A stretch of DNA of 6,909 nucleotides from Filomicrobium sp. GTDB lineage: Bacteria > Pseudomonadota > Alphaproteobacteria > Rhizobiales > Hyphomicrobiaceae. This document shows positions 1-6,519 of this stretch, piece by piece. A model generated the notes under the pieces. It made no database searches, had not been told where the DNA came from, and was given only the letters and a program-made list of their open reading frames with translations. Position numbers and translations under genes: made by a program. The stretch covers positions 1 through 6,909 of the forward strand of contig JAJFHK010000368.1 in assembly GCA_021775655.1 (NCBI GenBank), given 5' to 3'. The number at the start of each line of letters is the position of its first letter. The stretch's first letter is position 1.

Positions 1-10
1 ACTGCCTGCC

Positions 11-1108
11 ATGGGCTTCAAATGCGGCATCGTCGGCCTGCCAAATGTCGGCAAATCGACGCTTTTCAACGCACTGACGCAGACCGCGTCTGCTGAGGCG
101 GCGAATTACCCTTTTTGCACCATCGAACCAAACGTCGGTGAAGTTGGCGTGCCGGATGACCGCCTCGACAAGCTTGCCGCAATCGCTAAGTCGCAGGCAA
201 TCATTCCCACGCGGCTGACCTTCGTCGACATTGCGGGCCTTGTGCGCGGTGCCTCCCAGGGCGAAGGTCTCGGCAATCAGTTTCTCTCCCACATTCGCGA
301 AGTCGATGCGATTGCCTACGTGCTGCGTTGTTTTGAAGATGGCGACATAACCCACGTCGAAGGGCGGATCGATCCTGTCGCCGATGCCGATACGGTCGAA
401 ACGGAATTGATGCTTGCCGACCTTGATTCACTCGAGAGACGTCGCACGGCAGTCGAAAAGAAGGCAAAGGGCGGCGACAAGGAATCCAAGTCAACGATCG
501 CAATTATCGACAAGGTGCTGCCACTTCTACGCGATGGCAAACCTGCCCGCCAAGCGGAAGTATCCGACGATGAGCGCCAAGCCTTCGACATGCTGCAACT
601 GCTGACGGCGAAGCCCGTGCTCTACGTGTGTAATGTCGATGAAGAATCCGCAGGCTTCGGGAATGCGTTTTCCAAGACAGTCGCTGAGCGCGCGTCTGCC
701 GAGGGTGCGGAATACGTTTTCATCTCTGCTAAGATCGAATCTGAGCTTTCCGGTCTCGATCCAGAAGAAAGCCAAGCCTTTCTCTCCGAGATGGGCCTTG
801 CAGAGCCTGGCCTCAACCGGCTCATCCGCGCTGGATATAAGCTTCTCAACCTTGTGACGTATTTCACTGTCGGTCCTAAGGAAGCGCGTGCTTGGACTAT
901 CGAAACCGGCACCAAGGCTCCCCGAGCCGCGGGGGTCATTCATACCGACTTTGAAAAGGGATTTATCCGAGCCGAAACAATTGCCTACGACGACTACGTC
1001 GTCCTCGGCGGTGAAACCGGCGCCAAGGAAGCCGGCAAGATGCGTCTCGAAGGCAAGGACTACGTCGTCAAGGACGGCGATGTCATGCATTACCGCTTCG
1101 CAAACTAG
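11..1108 (+). CDS. ychF: Redox-responsive ribosome-binding ATPase YchF (OLA1 family)
   Basis: This is a translation-associated P-loop NTPase of the Obg/TRAFAC class that prefers ATP to GTP and binds ribosomes. The 365-residue length matches the family (E. coli about 363). Visible motifs are the Walker A/G1 loop GLPNVGKST at residues 9-17, the G3 segment DIAGLV at 73-78, and NVDE at 208-211 in place of the GTPase NKxD, which is the family signature for ATP use. The C-terminal TGS part (about 280-364) carries the characteristic RAWT and [10 protein letters not shown] blocks. Cys36 in YPFCTIEPN corresponds to the cysteine linked to redox regulation in E. coli YchF. The ATG at 11 gives the canonical N-terminus [12 protein letters not shown]. 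Only 10 bases precede it, so its ribosome site and promoter cannot be judged. A 106 nt gap separates it from the next gene, so it may be its own transcript. Confidence 0.97.
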   Translation: MGFKCGIVGLPNVGKSTLFNALTQTASAEAANYPFCTIEPNVGEVGVPDDRLDKLAAIAKSQAIIPTRLTFVDIAGLVRGASQGEGLGNQFLSHIREVDAIAYVLRCFEDGDITHVEGRIDPVADADTVETELMLADLDSLERRRTAVEKKAKGGDKESKSTIAIIDKVLPLLRDGKPARQAEVSDDERQAFDMLQLLTAKPVLYVCNVDEESAGFGNAFSKTVAERASAEGAEYVFISAKIESELSGLDPEESQAFLSEMGLAEPGLNRLIRAGYKLLNLVTYFTVGPKEARAWTIETGTKAPRAAGVIHTDFEKGFIRAETIAYDDYVVLGGETGAKEAGKMRLEGKDYVVKDGDVMHYRFAN

Positions 1109-1214
1109 ACCGGTACCGTCTTACTTTTATCCCAATAGCCCGCCGGGTTGCCGTAGGTCCGAATTCCGGCCATAAACCGCGGGGATTTTTTCGCCACACC
1201 AAGGAGCACCCCAA
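1109..1214. other. Intergenic gap between ychF and the cyclophilin operon
   Basis: These 106 bases have no credible gene. A T6 run (1186-1191) follows a GC-rich stretch (CCGCGGGGA), but I could not fold a convincing stem just before it, so I do not call a terminator. A strong Shine-Dalgarno, AAGGAG at 1201-1206, lies 8 nt before the GTG start of the next gene. The gap must carry any separate promoter for the downstream operon, but no clear -35/-10 pair stands out. Confidence 0.5.
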
Positions 1215-1826
1215 GTGTTGCGCACCGCACTGACTTATCTCGCATTCGCTCTGACATTGGGCTTGGCGTCCTGCGCCAACGAGCCCCAATTGTCACATAA
1301 GCCTGAACAAGCAGACGAAACTGTAGTAGCACCTCCGGCGGCAAACGATCCCGAGAATACCTTGGTCATCGAAACGAAAAACGGCAAAATCCATATCGCA
1401 CTTCGCCCGGACCTTGCTCCAAATCACGTCGCACGCATCAAAAAACTAGCCCGAGAAGGCTTTTACGACGGTATCGTGTTTCACCGTGTCATTACCGGCT
1501 TTATGGCGCAAACCGGTGACCCGACTGGCACTGGAGCTGGCAGTTCGAAGTATCCCGACCTCAAGGCCGAATTCAGCGTTGTACCTTTTGAGCGCGGCAC
1601 ACTCGGCGCCGCCCGCAGCCAAAGTCCTGACTCCGCGAACTCCCAATTTTTTATTACCTTCACCCGCACACCGAGCCTTAACGGTCAATACACCGTCTTC
1701 GGTAAGGTCGCTCAAGGCATGCAATTCATCGACGCGGTGAAGAAGGGCGATCCATCGCAGAACGGCAAAGTCGACAGCCCTGACAAGATGCTCAAGGTCT
1801 ACGTCCTCGCAGACGCTCAGTCATAG
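1215..1826 (+). CDS. Cyclophilin-type peptidyl-prolyl cis-trans isomerase, predicted lipoprotein
   Basis: This enzyme catalyses cis-trans isomerisation of Xaa-Pro bonds to help protein folding, here in the cell envelope. Residues 1-20 form a lipoprotein signal: a short basic start, a hydrophobic core, and lipobox LASC with Cys20 as the lipidated residue. Ala21 at +2 is not aspartate, so by the E. coli rule it would go to the outer membrane (inference). A Pro/Ala/Glu-rich linker (about 21-45) leads to the cyclophilin domain (46-200). The domain has FHRV with Arg91, GFMAQ with Phe96, Met97 and Gln99, and SANSQFF at 140-146, matching the active-site Arg, Phe, Met and Gln. The position of the usual late active-site His is Tyr (QYTVFG), as in many bacterial forms. 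The GTG start has AAGGAG 8 nt upstream; a TTG follows directly. It is a tandem relative of the next gene, 48 nt downstream. Confidence 0.93.
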   Translation: MLRTALTYLAFALTLGLASCANEPQLSHKPEQADETVVAPPAANDPENTLVIETKNGKIHIALRPDLAPNHVARIKKLAREGFYDGIVFHRVITGFMAQTGDPTGTGAGSSKYPDLKAEFSVVPFERGTLGAARSQSPDSANSQFFITFTRTPSLNGQYTVFGKVAQGMQFIDAVKKGDPSQNGKVDSPDKMLKVYVLADAQS

Positions 1827-1874
1827 CAAGTCGGGCCGACAGCTCCCCATCAACAACCATAAGGAGAAGCCCGA

Positions 1875-2348
1875 ATGGCTGACTTCAAAGATCCCGAAAA
1901 CACGCTCGTCATCGAAACAACTCAAGGCCGCGTCGTAATTGAGATGTTGCCCGCACTAGCGCCGCAGCACGTCGAGCGCATCAAGAAGCTGGCACGCGAA
2001 GGGTTCTACGATGGCATCGCCTTCCACCGCGTCATCGACGGTTTCATGGCGCAGACCGGTTGCCCTAAGGGCACCGGCACTGGCGGCTCCGAATATCCGA
2101 ACCTTCCCGCCGAGTTTAACGATGAGCCCCATGTTCGCGGGGTCTGCTCGATGGCTCGCGCGACACCACCGAATTCGGCTAACTCGCAGTTCTTCATCTG
2201 CTTTGACGACGCAAGCTTCCTGAACCGCCAATACACCGCCTGGGGTAAAGTTATCGAAGGCATGGACAACGTCGACAAAATCAAGCGCGGCGAGCCGGTG
2301 AACGATCCAGACCGTATGGTCACGATGAAAGTCGCCGCCGATCTTTGA
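1875..2348 (+). CDS. ppiB: Cytoplasmic cyclophilin-type peptidyl-prolyl cis-trans isomerase
   Basis: This is a single-domain cyclophilin of 157 residues with no signal peptide or membrane segment, so it should act on prolyl bonds in the cytoplasm. Active-site residues are visible: Arg52 in FHRV, Phe57, Met58 and Gln60 in GFMAQ, and SANSQFF at 101-107. Trp123 lies in QYTAWGKV. By eye it is about 60% identical to the domain of the upstream lipoprotein, sharing DPENTLVIET and a long block around RIKKLAREGFYDGI, so the two look like paralogues from a tandem duplication. The ATG has AAGGAG at 1861-1866, 8 nt upstream. The gene sits in the middle of the run leading to queA and is probably cotranscribed with it. 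The symbol is assigned from cytosolic form and family only. Confidence 0.94.
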   Translation: MADFKDPENTLVIETTQGRVVIEMLPALAPQHVERIKKLAREGFYDGIAFHRVIDGFMAQTGCPKGTGTGGSEYPNLPAEFNDEPHVRGVCSMARATPPNSANSQFFICFDDASFLNRQYTAWGKVIEGMDNVDKIKRGEPVNDPDRMVTMKVAADL

Positions 2349-2402
2349 TCCCCACAAAGTCTGCTAAGCTGGCAAGGTCTACTGCGCGACGAGACCGAAG
2401 CC

Positions 2403-2716
2403 TTGCAGATATGGCGCATATTCATCGCAAGTATCTTGAACGGTGCCCTGATCGCGGCCGCACACGCCCAGGATGGGCCTGGACGGCCTGCTTCACGGGA
2501 ACTCCGGAACGAGCGGCTGCTCTTGCCAAGGCCCGCCAAGGCAGCGGCAGCTGCGGCGTCAAATGCAATGGATGCGGATGTCGCGGCGGACCGGGTTATC
2601 GAAATCAAAAAGGGCGCTGTGTGAGCTACAAACGCCTGGAAAAGGAATGCGGCCCTCCACTCTATACGCGCTGCACTGCCGAATGCTTTCCTGCTCCGGC
2701 CGAGTGCGATTCGTAA
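2403..2716 (+). pseudogene. Small secreted cysteine-rich protein, apparently frameshifted
   Basis: Two overlapping frames each carry half of a plausible exported protein. Frame 3, from TTG 2403, begins with a signal peptide: MQIWRIF, a hydrophobic core, then a cleavage-like AAAHAQDG. Past that point it becomes low-complexity and stops at 2624. Frame 2 carries the domain, from about WTACFTGTPER (2480 onward) through CGVKCNGCGCRGGPGYR to a stop at 2714-2716. It contains ten cysteines, which suits disulfide bonding outside the cytoplasm. Third-position GC supports the switch: 17 of 24 codons in frame 3 over 2403-2474 against 10 of 23 in frame 2. Loss of one base near 2472-2489 would explain both. 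Without a shift, frame 2 could start at ATG 2411 (102 aa, no signal peptide). The CNGCGC-GGPGYR pattern resembles uncharacterised small alphaproteobacterial proteins I recall; function is unknown. Confidence 0.6.
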
Positions 2717-2734
2717 CGCTAAAGTGTGACCGTG

Positions 2735-2740
2735 AAAGGT
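2735..2740 (+). promoter_or_regulatory. Ribosome binding site deciding the DUF423 start
   Basis: AAAGG(T) lies 7 nt before GTG 2747. The in-frame GTG codons at 2726 and 2732 have no comparable purine-rich site upstream, so 2747 is the preferred start of the membrane protein. Confidence 0.5.
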
Positions 2741-2746
2741 AGTGCC

Positions 2747-3130
2747 GTGCAGACTGGAAGAACGGCATCTGTGCTGATCGCCATCGCCGGGGTCCTCGGT
2801 GCCACCGGAGTCTCCCTTGCCGCTGCGGCAGCGCATGTCGCCAGCAGCGAAGCTGTACGGGCCGCAGCCGAAATCGCCATGGTCCACTCTGCCGCCGCCA
2901 TAGGCATCAGCGCATTCGCACCACATACCACCCTCCCCGCGATGTGGCGCTGGATTGCCGCTGCGATGTTGCTGGGCGCGGCCCTCTTCACGGCAACCGT
3001 CGGCCTTGGAGCCCTAGGCGACTATCGCCCCATTCCAATCCTTGCCCCTGTCGGCGGTACGTTGACTATCCTCGCCTGGGTCGCCGTTGCAGTCGCGGGC
3101 ATCTTCGAAGCCGCAACTGCTGGGTCCTGA
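2747..3130 (+). CDS. DUF423-family small inner-membrane protein
   Basis: This is a 127-residue, strongly hydrophobic protein with four predicted transmembrane helices at about 7-29, 38-58, 68-90 and 98-121. The layout fits DUF423 (E. coli YgdD type): a first helix ending in a small-residue run and His30, His47 at the spot of the conserved second-helix His, [11 protein letters not shown] at 80-90 resembling the family LFSGSLY-like segment, and [11 protein letters not shown] at 101-111 resembling the family PxGG...GW motif. It is alanine-rich and a divergent member, so family assignment is by pattern, not search. No biochemical function is established for the family. GTG 2747 is chosen for its ribosome site; GTG 2726 would add 7 residues. 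Its TGA overlaps the queA ATG by one base (TGATG), which suggests translational coupling. Confidence 0.8.
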   Translation: MQTGRTASVLIAIAGVLGATGVSLAAAAAHVASSEAVRAAAEIAMVHSAAAIGISAFAPHTTLPAMWRWIAAAMLLGAALFTATVGLGALGDYRPIPILAPVGGTLTILAWVAVAVAGIFEAATAGS

Positions 3131-4212
3131 TGAAAACCGAGCTATTCGAATTCGACCTTCCCGAAGACCGCATTGCTCTGCGCCCGGTCTCACCACGCGA
3201 TGCCGCGCGCATGCTGGTTGTGCGGCCGGGCGACCAGCCTGAATTTGATGATTGTTGGGTGCGCGACCTCGCAAACATACTCGGACCTGACGATTGTCTT
3301 GTCTTCAATGACACGCGCGTTATTCCGGCAGCGCTAACCGGCATTCGCATTCGTGGGGAACACACGGCCCGCATTGAGTGCAATCTACACAAGCGGCTCG
3401 ACGCAAATCGCTGGCGCGCCTTCGCACGGCCCTCAAAGCGTCTCGCTGTTGGCGAGCGAATCTCGTTCGGAACTACCGATGAGAGCTGCCTGATGGGAGC
3501 CCTCAACGCGACCGTCGAAGACAAGGAGGGTGGCGAAGTGACCCTGGCGTTTGAGTTCACCGGCCCCGTCCTCGATTCGGCAATTGCCGCCGCTGGATTT
3601 ATGCCCCTGCCGCCCTACATCGCCTCCCGCCGGCCTACCGAAATCGGCGATGCCGAAGATTATCAAACTGTTTATGCACGCACCGACGGGGCCGTCGCTG
3701 CCCCCACTGCCGGGCTACACTTTACCAATGAGCTTCTTAAAGAGTTGGACCGCCGCGAAATTGGGAAGACATTTGTCACCCTACACGTCGGAGCGGGAAC
3801 TTTCCTACCCGTCAATGCAGGCGATACTTCCGAGCACCGCATGCACGCGGAGTGGGGCACGATTACCAGCGCTGTCGCGGAGTTGCTGAACGCGAAACGA
3901 GCGGCTGGCGGCCGCATCGTTGCGGTTGGAACGACTTCCTTGCGGTTGTTGGAAAGCGCCGCTGATGAAGACGGCAAAATCCATCCCTGGTCTGGCGACA
4001 CCGATATCTTCATCACACCGGGATACAGGTTCAAAGCAGTCGACGCATTGATGACGAATTTCCATCTTCCGCGATCGACCCTCTTCATGCTTGTGTCCGC
4101 ATTTGCCGGTCGAGAAAACATGCTCAAAGCATATGGCCACGCAATTGTAGAAGATTACCGGTTCTATTCGTATGGTGACAGTTCACTCATTTTTCCGAAT
4201 GCGCGCTCATAG
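3130..4212 (+). CDS. queA: S-adenosylmethionine:tRNA ribosyltransferase-isomerase QueA
   Basis: QueA transfers and isomerises the ribosyl part of S-adenosylmethionine onto 7-aminomethyl-7-deazaguanine in tRNA, giving epoxyqueuosine, the penultimate step of queuosine synthesis for GUN anticodons. The protein has 360 residues, normal for the family. Family blocks are clear: [12 protein letters not shown] near the N-terminus, [29 protein letters not shown] at 187-198, [53 protein letters not shown] and [12 protein letters not shown] at the C-terminus. The ATG at 3130 overlaps the upstream stop and gives the expected [11 protein letters not shown] start; a longer reading from 2944 has no family match before this Met. 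The usual partner tgt does not follow: the next gene is galU, on the other strand, 1 nt away. Confidence 0.97.
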   Translation: MKTELFEFDLPEDRIALRPVSPRDAARMLVVRPGDQPEFDDCWVRDLANILGPDDCLVFNDTRVIPAALTGIRIRGEHTARIECNLHKRLDANRWRAFARPSKRLAVGERISFGTTDESCLMGALNATVEDKEGGEVTLAFEFTGPVLDSAIAAAGFMPLPPYIASRRPTEIGDAEDYQTVYARTDGAVAAPTAGLHFTNELLKELDRREIGKTFVTLHVGAGTFLPVNAGDTSEHRMHAEWGTITSAVAELLNAKRAAGGRIVAVGTTSLRLLESAADEDGKIHPWSGDTDIFITPGYRFKAVDALMTNFHLPRSTLFMLVSAFAGRENMLKAYGHAIVEDYRFYSYGDSSLIFPNARS

Positions 4213-4213
4213 G

Positions 4214-5104
4214 CTATTTAGATAGGGCCCGGTTAAGCTCGGCGCGGAACGGCGCGCTTAGATCCTCCCGCGACAGACCATAGGCGACGTTGGCCATCAG
4301 AAATCCAAGCTTGGACCCGCAATCGTAGATTTCGCCCTCAAATCGCACGGCGTAGAAGTCTTGATGCTCGCGTTCCAGCAAGCCAAGCATGGCATCAGTT
4401 ATTTGAATTTCATTGCCTGCCCCAGGCTTTTGCTTTTCCAACAATTCGAAGATCTCTGGCTGCAAAATATAGCGTCCGGTAATATGCAAGTTTGAGGGAG
4501 CATCAGCTGGCTTGGGTTTTTCCACCATGGTCGTAATTTTGCTGACATCGCTTTTCGGATCTTCGACACCGACGATCCCGTAGTTATGAGTCTGATCCTC
4601 TGGAACCGGTGACACGGCACTATGGTTTCCACCAACTTCATTGTATGCCTTGATCATCTTTGAGAGGCATGGCTCGGCCGAAAAGTGGAGCATGTCGGGC
4701 AACAGAAGTGCAAAGGGCTCATCACCTACAATTTCGCGAGCGCACCACACCGCGTGTCCAAGCCCCAGAGCGGATTGCTGCCGGGTAAAGCTGGTCTGGC
4801 CCGCACTTGGAAGGTCTCGCTGGAGAGTTGACAGTTCTTTTTCCTTGCCGCGCTCTGCAAGCGTGCGTTCAAGTTCAAATTGAATGTCAAAATGATCTTC
4901 GATGACGCCCTTGTTGCGGCCCGTCACAAAGACGAAGTGCTCAATACCCGCCGCGCGAGCTTCATCGACGACATGCTGGATCACCGGCCTGTCGACAACC
5001 GTCAGCATCTCCTTGGGCATGGCCTTGGTTGCGGGAAGAAAGCGCGTGCCGAGTCCTGCAACGGGAAACACAGCCTTACGAATACGAGCGGGAGATTTCG
5101 GCAT
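4214..5104 (-). CDS. galU: UTP--glucose-1-phosphate uridylyltransferase
   Basis: GalU makes UDP-glucose and pyrophosphate from UTP and glucose-1-phosphate in the cytoplasm, feeding lipopolysaccharide, capsule, glucan and trehalose synthesis. The 296-residue product has the nucleotide-binding signature GLGTRFLPATK at 17-27, then KAMPKEML, ALGLGHAVWCA, LLLPDML with the metal-binding Asp, VEKPKP, GRYIL and DCGSKLGF, all in family order. The start at 5104 (ATG on the minus strand) is preferred over GTG 5152: AGAAGG lies 10 nt upstream, the length fits, and the 16 extra residues are not GalU-like. The gene is divergent from galE, the next enzyme in the pathway, and convergent with queA with 1 nt between stop codons. 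Confidence 0.97.
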   Translation of the reverse strand: MPKSPARIRKAVFPVAGLGTRFLPATKAMPKEMLTVVDRPVIQHVVDEARAAGIEHFVFVTGRNKGVIEDHFDIQFELERTLAERGKEKELSTLQRDLPSAGQTSFTRQQSALGLGHAVWCAREIVGDEPFALLLPDMLHFSAEPCLSKMIKAYNEVGGNHSAVSPVPEDQTHNYGIVGVEDPKSDVSKITTMVEKPKPADAPSNLHITGRYILQPEIFELLEKQKPGAGNEIQITDAMLGLLEREHQDFYAVRFEGEIYDCGSKLGFLMANVAYGLSREDLSAPFRAELNRALSK

Positions 5105-5114
5105 AAACGGGAAA

Positions 5115-5120
5115 CCTTCT
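5115..5120 (-). promoter_or_regulatory. Ribosome binding site deciding the galU start
   Basis: Read on the minus strand this is AGAAGG, 10 nt before ATG 5104. The alternative GTG at 5152 has no purine-rich site upstream, so the shorter GalU is favoured. Confidence 0.55.
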
Positions 5121-5285
5121 GAATTTTGACGCCTGTCCGACGAGCCAGCCACAGTTCATGCGGCAAATAAGTCTATCAACACTAAACGGAACGGCCGAAG
5201 TCGAGGGGGTTATTGTGAATTGGTTTACGCTCAAACCATGGCCTCAGCGTTTGGCGGACAGAAAGCCCGGCGTCATTCGGCCTTA

Positions 5286-5294
5286 TGGTATAAA
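5286..5294 (+). promoter_or_regulatory. Candidate extended -10 promoter element for galE
   Basis: TGGTATAAA matches the extended -10 form TGnTATAAT in all but the last base. No good -35 box lies 16-18 nt upstream (the sequence there is GC-rich CCCGGC), as expected if the TG extension compensates. Transcription would start near 5301, leaving a leader of about 110 nt before galE. This is a motif match only. Confidence 0.35.
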
Positions 5295-5411
5295 TCTTGA
5301 ACGCTCCCGCAATCAGAACGGCAGATTTAGCGTCAACGTGCTCACTGAGTTCGAGTGCAGACGATTCACTGTCACAGTCCGACAACATTTATAGCAAGGG
5401 CCTTACAACTC

Positions 5412-6404
5412 ATGACGATTCTGGTGACGGGCGGCGCGGGATACATCGGAAGCCACATGGTTCTAGAGCTGCGCGATGCCGGCGAAGAAGTCGTCGTCAT
5501 CGACAACCTATCGACCGGTTTCGCATGGGCCGTACCTGACGATGTGCCCCTTGTTGTGGGCAATATTGCTGACGTTGCATTGATCGAGCGCGTCATTAAT
5601 CAGTACCGGATTGACGCAATTATCCATTTCGCAGGTTCGATCATCGTCCCGGAATCGGTCGAAAATCCACTACTCTACTATCGCAACAACACGGCCAACA
5701 CGCGCACCCTTATCGAATGCGCGGTCAGCGCCGGTGTTCCGCACTTCATTTTTTCTTCGACAGCCGCTGTCTACGGTAATCCCGAAGAAAACCCTGTTAC
5801 CGAAACGGCTCGCTTGCAACCGATGTCACCTTACGGAACTTCGAAGCTGATGAGCGAGATGATGCTGGCAGACACAGCAGCCGCTCATAACTTCGATTAC
5901 GTTGCGTTGCGCTACTTCAATGTTGCTGGCGCTGACCCACAAGGACGCGTCGGACAATCGACGCCCAACGCAACGCACCTCATCAAGGTTGCGAGTGAAA
6001 CCGCACTTGGCCGCCGTCCATCGATGCAGGTATTCGGAACCGACTATCCGACCCGCGACGGCACCTGCATCCGCGATTACATCCATGTCAAAGATCTTGC
6101 CGCGGCCCATATGTCCGCCCTTTCATACCTGCGCAACGGCGGCAAGTCGGACGTCTTTAACTGCGGTTACTCTCGTGGATTCTCCGTGTCCGAGGTTATC
6201 GCGGCAGTCAAGAAAGTTTCCGGCGTCAACTTCGACGTTAGATTAGCTGATCGCAGGCCAGGTGATCCAGCGGCCATTGTGGCAGCTTCGGACAAGATAC
6301 GATCAAAGCTCGGCTGGACCCCTCATCACGACGGCCTTGAAGGTATCGTGCGTAATGCACTCGCTTGGGAAGACCGCCTTGCGAGCCTTAAAGAAGCCTG
6401 CTGA
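5412..6404 (+). CDS. galE: UDP-glucose 4-epimerase
   Basis: GalE interconverts UDP-glucose and UDP-galactose with tightly bound NAD, supplying galactosyl units for polysaccharides and lipopolysaccharide. The 330-residue protein is an extended short-chain dehydrogenase. It has the Rossmann motif TGGAGYIGSH at 6-15, IDNLSTG at 30-36 for the adenosine ribose, FAGS, SSTAAVYG with the catalytic Ser/Thr around 115-117, and YGTSK with Tyr141 and Lys145 as the catalytic pair. LRYFNVAGADP, RDGTCIRDYIHVKDLA and the C-terminal LGWTP block complete the family order. ATG 5412 gives the standard MTILVTGGAGYIGSHM start; an in-frame ATG at 5355 would add 19 unrelated residues and is not preferred. It is divergent from galU, whose product is its substrate. 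A perfect hairpin follows its stop. Confidence 0.97.
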   Translation: MTILVTGGAGYIGSHMVLELRDAGEEVVVIDNLSTGFAWAVPDDVPLVVGNIADVALIERVINQYRIDAIIHFAGSIIVPESVENPLLYYRNNTANTRTLIECAVSAGVPHFIFSSTAAVYGNPEENPVTETARLQPMSPYGTSKLMSEMMLADTAAAHNFDYVALRYFNVAGADPQGRVGQSTPNATHLIKVASETALGRRPSMQVFGTDYPTRDGTCIRDYIHVKDLAAAHMSALSYLRNGGKSDVFNCGYSRGFSVSEVIAAVKKVSGVNFDVRLADRRPGDPAAIVAASDKIRSKLGWTPHHDGLEGIVRNALAWEDRLASLKEAC

Positions 6405-6414
6405 GCAATAAGAA

Positions 6415-6441
6415 CTAGCCTGATAGCACTTATCAGGCTAG
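6415..6441. terminator. Perfect 11 bp hairpin after galE, possible terminator
   Basis: CTAGCCTGATA (6415-6425) and TATCAGGCTAG (6431-6441) are exact reverse complements around the 5 nt loop GCACT. It starts 11 nt after the galE stop, the usual place for a terminator. On the plus strand it is followed by a C-rich stretch instead of a T-run, so it is not a textbook intrinsic terminator for galE; it could protect the 3' end or work with Rho. On the minus strand it is followed by TTCTTATTGC, somewhat T-rich. Confidence 0.55.
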
Positions 6442-6508
6442 CAGCCCCCCGCGCCCCAAAATGGTCCTTAATCCTCTTGTTATCTCACGTCTCGACGATG
6501 TGGCTGGC

Positions 6509-6514
6509 AAAGGA
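6509..6514 (+). promoter_or_regulatory. Ribosome binding site of the transglycosylase gene
   Basis: AAAGGA lies 5 nt before GTG 6520 and 8 nt before the adjacent in-frame TTG 6523. Either codon could serve as start; GTG is chosen because it is the commoner initiator. Confidence 0.5.
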
Positions 6515-6519
6515 TCGTT

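Larger units (their letters stand above)
5105..5411. promoter_or_regulatory. Divergent galU/galE intergenic regulatory region
   Basis: These roughly 307 bases lie between two divergent starts and should hold both promoters. Short open frames cross it on each strand but resemble no protein and would block the promoters. Two signals are visible: an extended -10-like element for galE at 5286-5294, and a 6 bp inverted repeat, TGGTTT-N6-AAACCA, at 5221-5238, which could be an operator or chance. I could not identify a convincing galU promoter. The galE ribosome site is AAGGG at 5396-5400, 11 nt before its ATG. Confidence 0.6.

Noticed and set aside
527..1090. Minus-strand open frame of 187 codons inside ychF
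   Set aside because: It lies entirely antisense to a fully conserved ychF and has no recognisable motif.
1830..1840. Palindrome GTCGGGCCGAC after the first cyclophilin gene
   Set aside because: The arms are 5 bp with a single-base centre and no T-run, so it cannot form a normal terminator hairpin and is short enough to be chance.
2006..2926. Minus-strand open frame of 306 codons
   Set aside because: It runs antisense across three plus-strand genes, is low-complexity and matches no family; it is a by-product of GC-rich coding on the other strand.
2944..3129. N-terminal extension of queA from an upstream ATG
   Set aside because: The extra 62 residues are out-of-frame reading of the DUF423 gene, while ATG 3130 gives the family's standard start.
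5158..5394. Plus-strand open frame of 78 codons between galU and galE
   Set aside because: It occupies the divergent promoter region, has no clear ribosome site and resembles no protein; the overlapping minus-strand frame at 5182-5388 is rejected for the same reasons.
5371..5395. Promoter-like TTCACT with TTTATA just before galE
   Set aside because: Both boxes match weakly, and the transcript would start after the galE ribosome site at 5396-5400.
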